The position numbers were made by a program, and so were the translations under genes. Below, one piece after another: positions 1 to 5,162 of a stretch of DNA of 7,916 bases. Positions within the stretch are counted from its first letter, which is position 1; every line of letters begins with the position of its first letter. The stretch lies in the NCBI GenBank assembly GCA_021161495.1, contig JAGHAO010000058.1:1-7916 (forward strand), read 5' to 3'. The notes beneath the pieces were generated by a model. That model worked only from the letters and a program-made list of their open reading frames with translations. It searched no databases and had not been told where the DNA came from. Source of the stretch: Caldisericaceae bacterium (GTDB lineage Bacteria > Caldisericota > Caldisericia > Caldisericales > Caldisericaceae).

Positions 1-44
1 ACCCCGCAAACCGCATAACTTCGTAAAAAGCGTCTATTCATCAT
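1..44 (-). CDS. Possible 5' end of a minus-strand gene (partial)
   Basis: On the minus strand an AGGA (complement of 49-52) stands four bases before tandem ATG codons (44-42 and 41-39). The frame stays open to the window edge, giving only about 14 codons, MMNRRFLRSYAVCG. This is far too short to identify. It lies just inside the two hairpin direct repeats, where the first gene of an insertion sequence would be expected if those repeats are element ends. It may equally be chance. Confidence 0.2.
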   Translation of the reverse strand, partial: MMNRRFLRSYAVCG

Positions 45-53
45 ACTTTCCTA

Positions 54-92
54 AAAATGTCCTCCTCGTACCTGGTACTAAGCGGACATTTT
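54..92. repeat. Hairpin repeat, copy 1
   Basis: AAAATGTCC (54-62) pairs perfectly with GGACATTTT (84-92). Inside it, GTACC (68-72) pairs with GGTAC (74-78) around a single T, leaving a five-by-five internal loop. Positions 67-92 are identical to 143-168 in copy 2, spaced 76 bases apart. Left of the core the copies differ (TCCTC here, GGTTC there), so the right half is better conserved. On the plus strand the structure ends in TTTT and could act as a weak terminator. The 5'-TG...CA-3' borders also suit a transposon end. Confidence 0.7.
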
Positions 93-133
93 ACAAGAAA
101 TTCATCGCCATCTAACGCTTTATTTATAAGCAG

Positions 134-169
134 TGTCCGGTTCGTACCTGGTACTAAGCGGACATTTTT
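134..169. repeat. Hairpin repeat, copy 2
   Basis: TGTCCG (134-139) pairs with CGGACA (159-164), and GTACC (144-148) with GGTAC (150-154). Two more A-T pairs are possible between them (141-142 with 156-157), so this copy is a nearly continuous stem-loop, followed by TTTTT (165-169). The conserved core 143-168 matches 67-92 base for base. Read on the minus strand, the unit starts TGTCCGCTTAG at position 164, which would be the outer border if this is a mobile-element end. Confidence 0.7.
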
Positions 170-224
170 GTCTCGTCGCCTTGTGATGTTTCTTTTCCGT
201 TGCCCTTGAAACGTACCCTCTTTT

Positions 225-254
225 CCACCCTGAAATGTATTTGTTCAGAGTCTC
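225..254. repeat. Degenerate palindromic repeat, copy a
   Basis: CCCTGAA (228-234) and TTCAGAG (244-250) pair with one mismatch around a nine-base loop, followed by TCTC. The layout CACCCTGA...CAGAGTCTC is shared with the elements at 354-385 and 531-564, and with the reversed copy at 430-486. Confidence 0.5.
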
Positions 255-283
255 AATTCGAGGGAACAAACCTCCTATTCTTT

Positions 284-316
284 TTTTGTCATCCTCGAGC
301 GTTCTTTGCGCTCTTT
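284..316. repeat. Degenerate palindromic repeat, copy b (eroded)
   Basis: The sequence begins TTTTGTCATCCTCGAGCG and continues with TTTGCGCTC. This matches the opening TGTCACCCTGAGCG and inner TTTGCG of the better copy at 354-385, but the closing half has decayed. It is included only because it falls within a run of similar elements. Confidence 0.3.
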
Positions 317-353
317 TCCTTGGCACGCATTACGCCAAGCGGGTCTCCCTTCC

Positions 354-385
354 TGTCACCCTGAGCGTATTTTGCGAAGGGTCTC
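354..385. repeat. Degenerate palindromic repeat, copy c
   Basis: TGTCACCCTGAGCG is followed by TTTTGCGAAGGGTCTC. CCCT (359-362) pairs with AGGG (378-381), with a partial inner GC pairing. Sequences of the general form CACCCTGAGCG...CGAAGGGTCTC occur as dispersed intergenic repeats in many unrelated bacterial genomes, and this is the clearest such copy in the window. Confidence 0.5.
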
Positions 386-429
386 GTTTTTAATTTTTTT
401 ATTGAAGTGTACTCCAAAAACGGAAAAAT

Positions 430-486
430 ATGAGACTCTGAAACAAGTGCTCGCCTTCGGCGAGGAAAAGAATGCAGAGTAACAAA
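430..486. repeat. Palindromic repeat, copy d (reversed), with nested GC-rich hairpin
   Basis: ACTCTG (435-440) pairs with CAGAGT (475-480). Nested inside is a perfect six-pair stem, CTCGCC (450-455) with GGCGAG (459-464), closing a three-base loop. The outer half starts GAGACTCTGAA, the reverse complement of the end of copy a, so the element lies in the opposite orientation. The GC-rich inner stem stands out in an AT-rich region and may be an insertion into an older copy. Confidence 0.5.
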
Positions 487-487
487 T

Positions 488-525
488 ACGAGATTCTTCT
501 GTCGCTACGTTCCATTAGAATGACT
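488..525. repeat. Degenerate palindromic repeat, copy e (reversed)
   Basis: GAGATTCTTC is followed by GTCGCTACG and AGAATGAC. ATTCT (493-497) pairs with AGAAT (517-521). The order GAG-ATTCTTC...AGAATGAC is the reverse-oriented form of the family seen at 354-385. Confidence 0.4.
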
Positions 526-530
526 GCCTT

Positions 531-564
531 TTTGTCGCCCTGAAACGTCTTTACTCAGGGTCTC
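531..564. repeat. Degenerate palindromic repeat, copy f
   Basis: CCCTGA (538-543) pairs perfectly with TCAGGG (555-560) around an eleven-base loop. It is flanked by TTTGTCG on the left and TCTC on the right, as in copies a and c. This is the best-paired of the forward-oriented copies. Confidence 0.5.
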
Positions 565-613
565 TGCTCTAACAACGAGGAATATTTTCGGAAAAATTTT
601 TTTAACCCCCGTA

Positions 614-641
614 TTGATTTTTCCGTCAAATTTGATATCAT
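614..641 (+). promoter_or_regulatory. Probable sigma70-type promoter of the tRNA gene
   Basis: TTGATT (614-619) and TATCAT (636-641) are separated by 16 bases. The -10 box ends 15 bases before the first base of the tRNA, which places a start site a few bases upstream of the mature 5' end. Each hexamer matches the consensus at four positions, so the call is moderate. Confidence 0.35.
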
Positions 642-656
642 TCTTTTGGCAAATGC

Positions 657-747
657 GGAGAGATGACCGAGCGGTTGAAGGTGCACGCCTGGAGAGCGTG
701 TGCGGGTCAAAAGCCTGCCGTGGGTTCGAATCCCACTCTCTCCGCCA
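657..747 (+). tRNA. tRNA-Ser (anticodon GGA)
   Basis: The acceptor stem GGAGAGA (657-663) pairs with TCTCTCC (737-743), followed by discriminator G (744) and encoded CCA (745-747). The anticodon stem CACGC/GCGTG (684-688 with 696-700) encloses loop CTGGAGA with anticodon GGA at 691-693, reading UCU and UCC. The long variable arm of a class II tRNA is present: GCGGG pairs with CCTGC, including one G-U. The T arm is GTGGG-TTCGAAT-CCCAC (720-736). The overall layout, long extra arm and G discriminator identify serine. The gene lies just before the operon promoter and in the same direction. Confidence 0.97.
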
Positions 748-754
748 TTTTTAT

Positions 755-782
755 TTGTCAAAAAAATTCTCTGTGGTAAAAT
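755..782 (+). promoter_or_regulatory. Probable promoter of the dehydrogenase-to-moeA operon
   Basis: TTGTCA (755-760) and TAAAAT (777-782) each match the sigma70 consensus at five of six positions, separated by 16 bases. Initiation would fall near 789, leaving a leader of about 20 bases that contains the strong Shine-Dalgarno GAGGAGG (798-804). No other promoter of similar quality was noticed between the genes further right, which supports one transcript starting here. Confidence 0.55.
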
Positions 783-809
783 TGAAAAATTATCTGCGAG
801 GAGGCATTA

Positions 810-2105
810 ATGGATGGTATAGCTATTTTTGGATTAGGGTTTGTCGGATTACCTTTGGCCCTTACTTATACAATGTTCGGAAAGAAAGTTTACGGGGTGG
901 ACATAAACTCCGAATACATCAAAGAACTCAGGCAATTCCAAACTCATATTCTTGAAAATTACAAAGGGAAAACAATCAATGAAATTCTGAAAGAATCGAT
1001 CGAAAAAGGGCTATTCGTTCCAACCAATTCACCGGAAGAAGCACTAAAAAATGTAACCAATATAATCGTAACAGTAGGAATTCCGATAGAGAGGGGCACG
1101 TTAAAAAAAGAAGTTTTTTCAAATGCTATTCACACGATAGGAAAATGCCTTAAAAAAGGCGATACTGTCTTAATTCGTTCCACCATTCCGCCGGGAACCA
1201 CGAGAAATATCGTAAAACCGATCCTTGAAAAGGAAAGCAATCTTATATGTTGCAAAGATTTTTATCTTGCTTACTCATCCGAAAGGATTGCCGAAGGAAA
1301 AGCATTTGAGGAATTTCAAACAATGCCGGTTGCAGTAGGCGCTATGGACGAAGAAAGTAAAAAACGTGCCGTCAAACTACTCTCAATTATAAACAAAGAG
1401 AAAATATACGAGGCATCTTGTCCTGAAGTCGTGGAAATATCCAAACTTATGGAAAACAGTTCTCGCGATGTGAATATTGCATTGTCCAACGAACTTGCTT
1501 CGCTTACCGAAGCCCTGAATGTGGACACTCTCGAAGTGATAGAAGTTGCAAACACCCACAAGAGAGTGCATCTTTTAACGCCCGGTATCGGCGTAGGAGG
1601 ACATTGCATTCCTTATTCTTCACTGTACATTTTCGATAAATCGGACGAATTAAACCTTCCGATGAAACTTCTCCACACAGCAAGAGAGATAAACGACAGA
1701 AGGCCGTTGGATGTTCTGAAAACAATCGAAAATAAACTCAAAGATCTCGGAAAAGAGATTGAAAATTCGAGGTTTGCAATTATAGGAGTCGCAATGAAAG
1801 ACAATTCTTCTGATATTTCCGAGAGTCCCGCAATGCGCCTTAAAGATTTAATATTACAAGCGGGAGGAAATCTTCTTTGGTTCGACCCGAACGTAAAAGG
1901 CAACTTTCCGCTCAGAGCGAGCAATACGGAAGAAGCTTTGAAGGATGCGGATGTCGTCATCATCCCTATAAAACAAGATAATATCCGTTTGAGCCTTGAA
2001 AAAATTTCCGCAAATGCAAAAAAAGGCGCGATTATTTTTGACGCAAGAAGGCTCATCGATAAAGAATCCGCCGAAAAAGAGGGATTTATCTACATTACGG
2101 TATGA
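810..2105 (+). CDS. wecC: WecC-like UDP-N-acetyl-D-mannosamine dehydrogenase
   Basis: A cytosolic NAD-dependent nucleotide-sugar dehydrogenase of the UDP-glucose/GDP-mannose dehydrogenase superfamily. By similarity to WecC it oxidises C6 of UDP-ManNAc in two steps to give UDP-ManNAcA for surface polysaccharide. At 431 residues it has the usual length. The N-terminal Rossmann fold shows GLGFVGLPLA (8-17) and the ribose-binding Asp31. Further motifs are STIPPGT (124-130), SERIAEG (157-163), the central-domain Lys212 with Asn216 in KLMENSSRDVNIA, and the catalytic Cys266 in GVGGHC. The C-terminal substrate-binding domain includes KDNSSDISESP. The start is fixed by GAGGAGG five bases upstream. 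After the catalytic Cys the sequence is IPYSS rather than the usual I-A/P-V-D-P, so the exact substrate is less certain. The adjacent GT26 gene supports a ManNAc substrate over glucose. A GlcNAc-to-ManNAc epimerase is not in the window. Confidence 0.88.
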   Translation: MDGIAIFGLGFVGLPLALTYTMFGKKVYGVDINSEYIKELRQFQTHILENYKGKTINEILKESIEKGLFVPTNSPEEALKNVTNIIVTVGIPIERGTLKKEVFSNAIHTIGKCLKKGDTVLIRSTIPPGTTRNIVKPILEKESNLICCKDFYLAYSSERIAEGKAFEEFQTMPVAVGAMDEESKKRAVKLLSIINKEKIYEASCPEVVEISKLMENSSRDVNIALSNELASLTEALNVDTLEVIEVANTHKRVHLLTPGIGVGGHCIPYSSLYIFDKSDELNLPMKLLHTAREINDRRPLDVLKTIENKLKDLGKEIENSRFAIIGVAMKDNSSDISESPAMRLKDLILQAGGNLLWFDPNVKGNFPLRASNTEEALKDADVVIIPIKQDNIRLSLEKISANAKKGAIIFDARRLIDKESAEKEGFIYITV

Positions 2106-3547
2106 GGATTTACGTAGCGGATATTCCCGTAGACAATGTAGACAAAAAAGAAGCGCTTTCCAAGATAGAAAGTTTTTTAAAAACCGATTCTCCTCATTTT
2201 GCGGTGGCAATAAACCCGGAAAAGATTATTAAAGCATATAAAGATTGCGAACTAAAAGAAATTTTAAAAAAGAGCGATTTAAACTTTGTGGACGGAATAG
2301 GAGTCATCTGGAGCGCAAAAATCTTTTACAAGCAACGTTTTAAGAAACGTGTTCCCGGAATAGATCTTTTTTTGGATCTTCTAAAACTTGCAAGTGAAAA
2401 AAAATACTCCGTCTTTCTTCTCGGATCTACGGAAAATGCCATTCAAAACGCAGTAAAATCCCTGCAAAACAGTTTTCCCGAATTAAAAATTGCCGGATAT
2501 CACAACGGATATTTCAAGAACGAAAAAGAAGTAGTGCAAACAATTGCAAAGAGCAATGCGGACATCCTCTTTGTCGGAATGGGCAGCCCGAAGCAGGAAA
2601 AATTTATCTTCAGAAACTTAAAAAATCTGAACGTGAAATTTGCAATGGGCGTGGGAGGAAGTTTTAACGTATTATCCGGAGAGTTCAAACGTGCCCCCGC
2701 TTTAATACAAAATTTGGGCCTTGAATGGCTTTACAGGTTTTTGTTAGACCCCAAAAGACTTCCCAGAATCCTCTCCCTTCCGAAATTTGTTCTGCTTGTT
2801 ATGCGTGTCCCGCAAAAAATAGAAGACGAAGTGGACTTTTTCGGAATAAAAATTTCCAATCGCCCGAAAAAAGAGAACATTGCCATTGTGGAAGGTTTTG
2901 TAAAAGACAGAGAGAAAACTCACCTTATTGTAACATTGAACGGCGAAATGGCCTCAAAAGCATTTGACGATCCGGAATTTTTAAAGATACTCCGGGACGC
3001 TGATCTCGTTATCCCCGACGGAATAGGTATCGTATGGGGTGCGAGAAAATTCGGAAAAAGGATTATGTACAGGATTCCGGGAATAGAATTTGCATGGGAT
3101 CTGCTTAAAGCTTTGGAAGAAAAGAACTACCGGGTTTATTTCTTGGGAGCAAAAGGAAAAGTTCTTAAAAAGGCAATTGAAAAAATACGTTCGGAATTTC
3201 CGAAATTAAATATTGCAGGGCATCATTCCGGATATTTTGATAAAATAGAAGAATCGGAGATAATAGAAGAAATAAATAATAAAAATATAGATATTTTATT
3301 TGCCGGTATGGGAGGCGGAAAACAGGAAAAGTGGATTCGCCGGCATAAGGAGCTGAACGTACCCGTAGCAATAGGCGTGGGAGGCTCTTTCGATGTTTGG
3401 AGTGGAAAAGTAAGAAGAGCACCCTCGTCGGTGCAGAAAATGGGGCTTGAATGGCTTTACAGGATGCTTATTCAACCTGCAAGGTTGTTTCGGATGAAGC
3501 ATATTGTATTATTTGTAATCAAAGTGTTATTTAAAAAGGATAAATAG
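2102..3547 (+). CDS. Tandem-domain WecG/TagA/CpsF (GT26) glycosyltransferase
   Basis: Two complete GT26 domains lie in one 481-residue frame; family members usually have one domain of about 240 residues. The family transfers ManNAc or ManNAcA from UDP to lipid-linked GlcNAc at the cytoplasmic membrane face. Domain 1 (about 1-232) has the catalytic-type Asp64 in VDGIG, PGIDL (85-89), GSPKQEK (161-167), GVGGSF (183-188), RAP and GLEWLYR (206-212). Domain 2 (about 245-475) has Asp306 in PDGIG, PGIEF, GGGKQEK (404-410), GVGGSF and GLEWLYR (448-454). Both keep the Arg-rich C-terminal appendage that completes the active site in TagA. By eye the domains are a little under half identical. Domain 2 has the usual T-x-N (Thr278, Asn280); domain 1 has Ala36 in place of the Thr, so it may differ in activity. 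The ATG overlaps the dehydrogenase stop (ATGA), suggesting coupled translation. Confidence 0.9.
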   Translation: MRIYVADIPVDNVDKKEALSKIESFLKTDSPHFAVAINPEKIIKAYKDCELKEILKKSDLNFVDGIGVIWSAKIFYKQRFKKRVPGIDLFLDLLKLASEKKYSVFLLGSTENAIQNAVKSLQNSFPELKIAGYHNGYFKNEKEVVQTIAKSNADILFVGMGSPKQEKFIFRNLKNLNVKFAMGVGGSFNVLSGEFKRAPALIQNLGLEWLYRFLLDPKRLPRILSLPKFVLLVMRVPQKIEDEVDFFGIKISNRPKKENIAIVEGFVKDREKTHLIVTLNGEMASKAFDDPEFLKILRDADLVIPDGIGIVWGARKFGKRIMYRIPGIEFAWDLLKALEEKNYRVYFLGAKGKVLKKAIEKIRSEFPKLNIAGHHSGYFDKIEESEIIEEINNKNIDILFAGMGGGKQEKWIRRHKELNVPVAIGVGGSFDVWSGKVRRAPSSVQKMGLEWLYRMLIQPARLFRMKHIVLFVIKVLFKKDK

Positions 3548-3555
3548 GAGGGTTT

Positions 3556-4311
3556 ATGAAAATTGTAGTTACCGTGAAGGTAGTTCCGGAAAAGATAAAA
3601 TTTAACAAAGAAACAAAAAGAATAGACAGAAGCGAGGTAAAGATGATTTTGAACCCCGTTGATCTCGTTGCGGCGGAAGAAGCGAACAAACTGCGAAATA
3701 GCAACGATGAATTAATTGCAATATCAATGGGTCCTCCGTCTGCTGCCGAAACACTGAACTCGCTTTTCAAATACGGATTTGATAAAGTATATCTTTTATC
3801 CGATCCCGCATTTGCAGGTTCCGATACATTGGCAACGGCATATATCCTTTCTATGGGAATTAAAAAACTCGTGCCGGATTTTGATATTATTTTTCAGGGA
3901 GATTACTCCATTGACGGCGCAACCGGGCAAATTCCGGGCGAACTTGCCGCATTTCTTGGCATTCCGTTTCTTACTCACGTAAACAGTGTAAACAGGAAAG
4001 AAATCGTAAGGAAAACAGAAACGCATCTGGAACGTTTTCAATTCATAACACCCGTGCTTCTGTCCGTTTCGGACGACGCAAACTACGGAATATCGCCAAA
4101 TCTGTTTTACTTAAAAGATTCCATCGAAAAAAATACGGAAATAATCAATAATGACACTTTAAAAGCTAACACGGAATTTTGCGGGCTAAACGGTTCAAGA
4201 ACACTCGTTTCGTCAGTTGTGCAAAACGAGGTTAAAACTTCAACGGAAGTAATTAAAGAAAACGGCGCCGAGCAGGCGGCAAAGTTGTTAAAAGAGGTGG
4301 GAATAATATGA
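3556..4311 (+). CDS. etfB: Electron transfer flavoprotein beta subunit
   Basis: EtfB pairs with EtfA in a soluble heterodimer that carries electrons between flavin dehydrogenases and a quinone or ferredoxin-linked partner. The 251-residue length is normal. Visible family motifs are NPVDLVAAEEA (33-43), AISMGPPSAAETL (55-67), AGSDTLATA (87-95), the nucleotide-binding loop SIDGATGQIPGELA (118-131), and GLNGSRTLV (210-218). The loop normally reads like AIDGDTAQVGPEIA in bifurcating ETFs; here the second Asp is Ala122 and V-G-P is replaced by I-P-G. The DG-T-Q pattern is nearer to the bifurcating type than to the DDD-NQTG loop of respiratory ETF, but the replacements prevent a firm call. AGGAGGG (3546-3552) overlaps the end of the preceding gene and supports the start. 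This is the only junction in the operon with a gap (8 bases). Confidence 0.9.
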   Translation: MKIVVTVKVVPEKIKFNKETKRIDRSEVKMILNPVDLVAAEEANKLRNSNDELIAISMGPPSAAETLNSLFKYGFDKVYLLSDPAFAGSDTLATAYILSMGIKKLVPDFDIIFQGDYSIDGATGQIPGELAAFLGIPFLTHVNSVNRKEIVRKTETHLERFQFITPVLLSVSDDANYGISPNLFYLKDSIEKNTEIINNDTLKANTEFCGLNGSRTLVSSVVQNEVKTSTEVIKENGAEQAAKLLKEVGII

Positions 4312-5162
4312 GAATACTTGTTTTTACGGGAGAGTACAACAATGCGATCCGTACGGCAAAAGAGATATCCGATGACATAATCACGGCATCGTTTAAACAA
4401 TGTGCTGATTGCGCCGAATTTGTGCCAGACAAAAAAATAACATCGTTTGAAAGCGGGGTTTCCTTTATCGAATCGGTTGAAGAAAAAACTTCACCGGATG
4501 CGATTTTTTTCAGTGACGAAACCATAATTAGGGAGAGTGCTTCGTTCTTTGCCGGCAAACGCCGTTTGGGGCTTATATCTCATAGCAATAAAGTCTTTAT
4601 TAAAGACGGAAAAATAATAGGAGTCGTACCCGGTTGGGAAAACCTGTCGGCAGAGGTCTTCTCTTTAACAAAACCCGTACTGCTACTGCTTAATGCAAAA
4701 GAAAAAATAACATTAAACAAAAAATCGCCGGAAATCATAAAAGTGGATTCCTCTTTACTCAAATTCGAAGGTTCTGCCGAATTCAAGAAAAATCCGCTCG
4801 AGAATGCAAATGTTGTAATAGGGATAGGGAGGGGCGTAAGGAAAAATTTAATTCCTAAAATAGAAAAATTGGCCGAAAAGATCGGAGCCGAAATCGGATG
4901 CACAAGGCCTGTTGCAGACTCGGGTTTGATACCGTTGAATAAAGTTATCGGAGATTCCGGAGTGCAAATAAATCCGAAAGTATATATCGCTTTCGGAATT
5001 TCCGGAGCAATACAGCATATGTCCGGTGTAAACGCAAATTATATTATTTCAATAAACAGCGATGCAAACGCACCTATTTTTTCGGTTTCCGCGCTTCCCA
5101 TTTTGGGAAAAGCCGAGGAGGTATTACCGCAACTCGAAGAATGGATAAAAAATATCTCGTAG
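4308..5162 (+). CDS. etfA: Electron transfer flavoprotein alpha subunit, short form
   Basis: EtfA contributes the C-terminal FAD domain of the ETF heterodimer. That domain is clear: GRG (174-176), TRPVADSG (199-206), GDSG (215-218), GISGAIQH (230-237) and NSDANAPIF (250-258). Arg200 and His237 match the conserved flavin-contacting residues, and Ser217 takes the place of the Thr of the usual GQTG. At 284 residues the protein is shorter than typical EtfA (about 310-340). The shortfall is in the N-terminal half, about 160 residues instead of about 200, and that half is poorly conserved by eye. No ferredoxin-like Cys clusters are present. The ATG overlaps the etfB stop as ATGA. The stop lies 22 bases inside the following moeA. 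Confidence 0.88.
   Translation: MRILVFTGEYNNAIRTAKEISDDIITASFKQCADCAEFVPDKKITSFESGVSFIESVEEKTSPDAIFFSDETIIRESASFFAGKRRLGLISHSNKVFIKDGKIIGVVPGWENLSAEVFSLTKPVLLLLNAKEKITLNKKSPEIIKVDSSLLKFEGSAEFKKNPLENANVVIGIGRGVRKNLIPKIEKLAEKIGAEIGCTRPVADSGLIPLNKVIGDSGVQINPKVYIAFGISGAIQHMSGVNANYIISINSDANAPIFSVSALPILGKAEEVLPQLEEWIKNIS

Larger units (their letters stand above)
1..656. other. Gene-poor, repeat-rich intergenic region
   Basis: No complete protein gene is supported here. Open frames across it are short and lie over repeats or over the antisense of the tRNA. It contains two hairpin repeats with an identical core (54-92 and 134-169), a cluster of degenerate palindromic repeats (225-564), and a probable tRNA promoter close to its right end. 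A possible minus-strand gene start sits at the extreme left. The stretches between these items (93-133, 170-224, 317-353, 565-613) show no feature I can name. Confidence 0.7.

Noticed and set aside
120..326. Minus-strand frame of 68 codons rich in Lys and Arg
   Set aside because: It spans hairpin repeat copy 2 and two degenerate palindromes, with no convincing ribosome binding site or family motif seen.
225..564. CRISPR array
   Set aside because: The repeats vary in sequence, length, spacing and orientation and are imperfect palindromes, and no cas gene is present.
584..603. ATTTT/AAAAT hairpin followed by a T-run, considered as a terminator
   Set aside because: The stem is five A-T pairs only and there is no gene immediately upstream, so it is likely just AT-rich sequence.
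555..761. Minus-strand reading frame of 68 codons across the tRNA
   Set aside because: Its core (GIRTHG...RSPGVHLQPLGHLS) is the antisense translation of the tRNA-Ser gene, a well-known type of spurious protein call.
614..955. Plus-strand frame of 113 codons
   Set aside because: It runs through the tRNA and the promoter and then overlaps the start of the dehydrogenase in another frame. It has no family resemblance.
1613..2056. Minus-strand frame of 147 codons opposite the dehydrogenase
   Set aside because: It is a shadow of the C-terminal half of the dehydrogenase, which is well supported on the plus strand.
3537..3556. Separate promoter or terminator between the GT26 gene and etfB
   Set aside because: The gap is only 8 bases, filled by a Shine-Dalgarno site. 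No hairpin or -35/-10 pair was noticed nearby.
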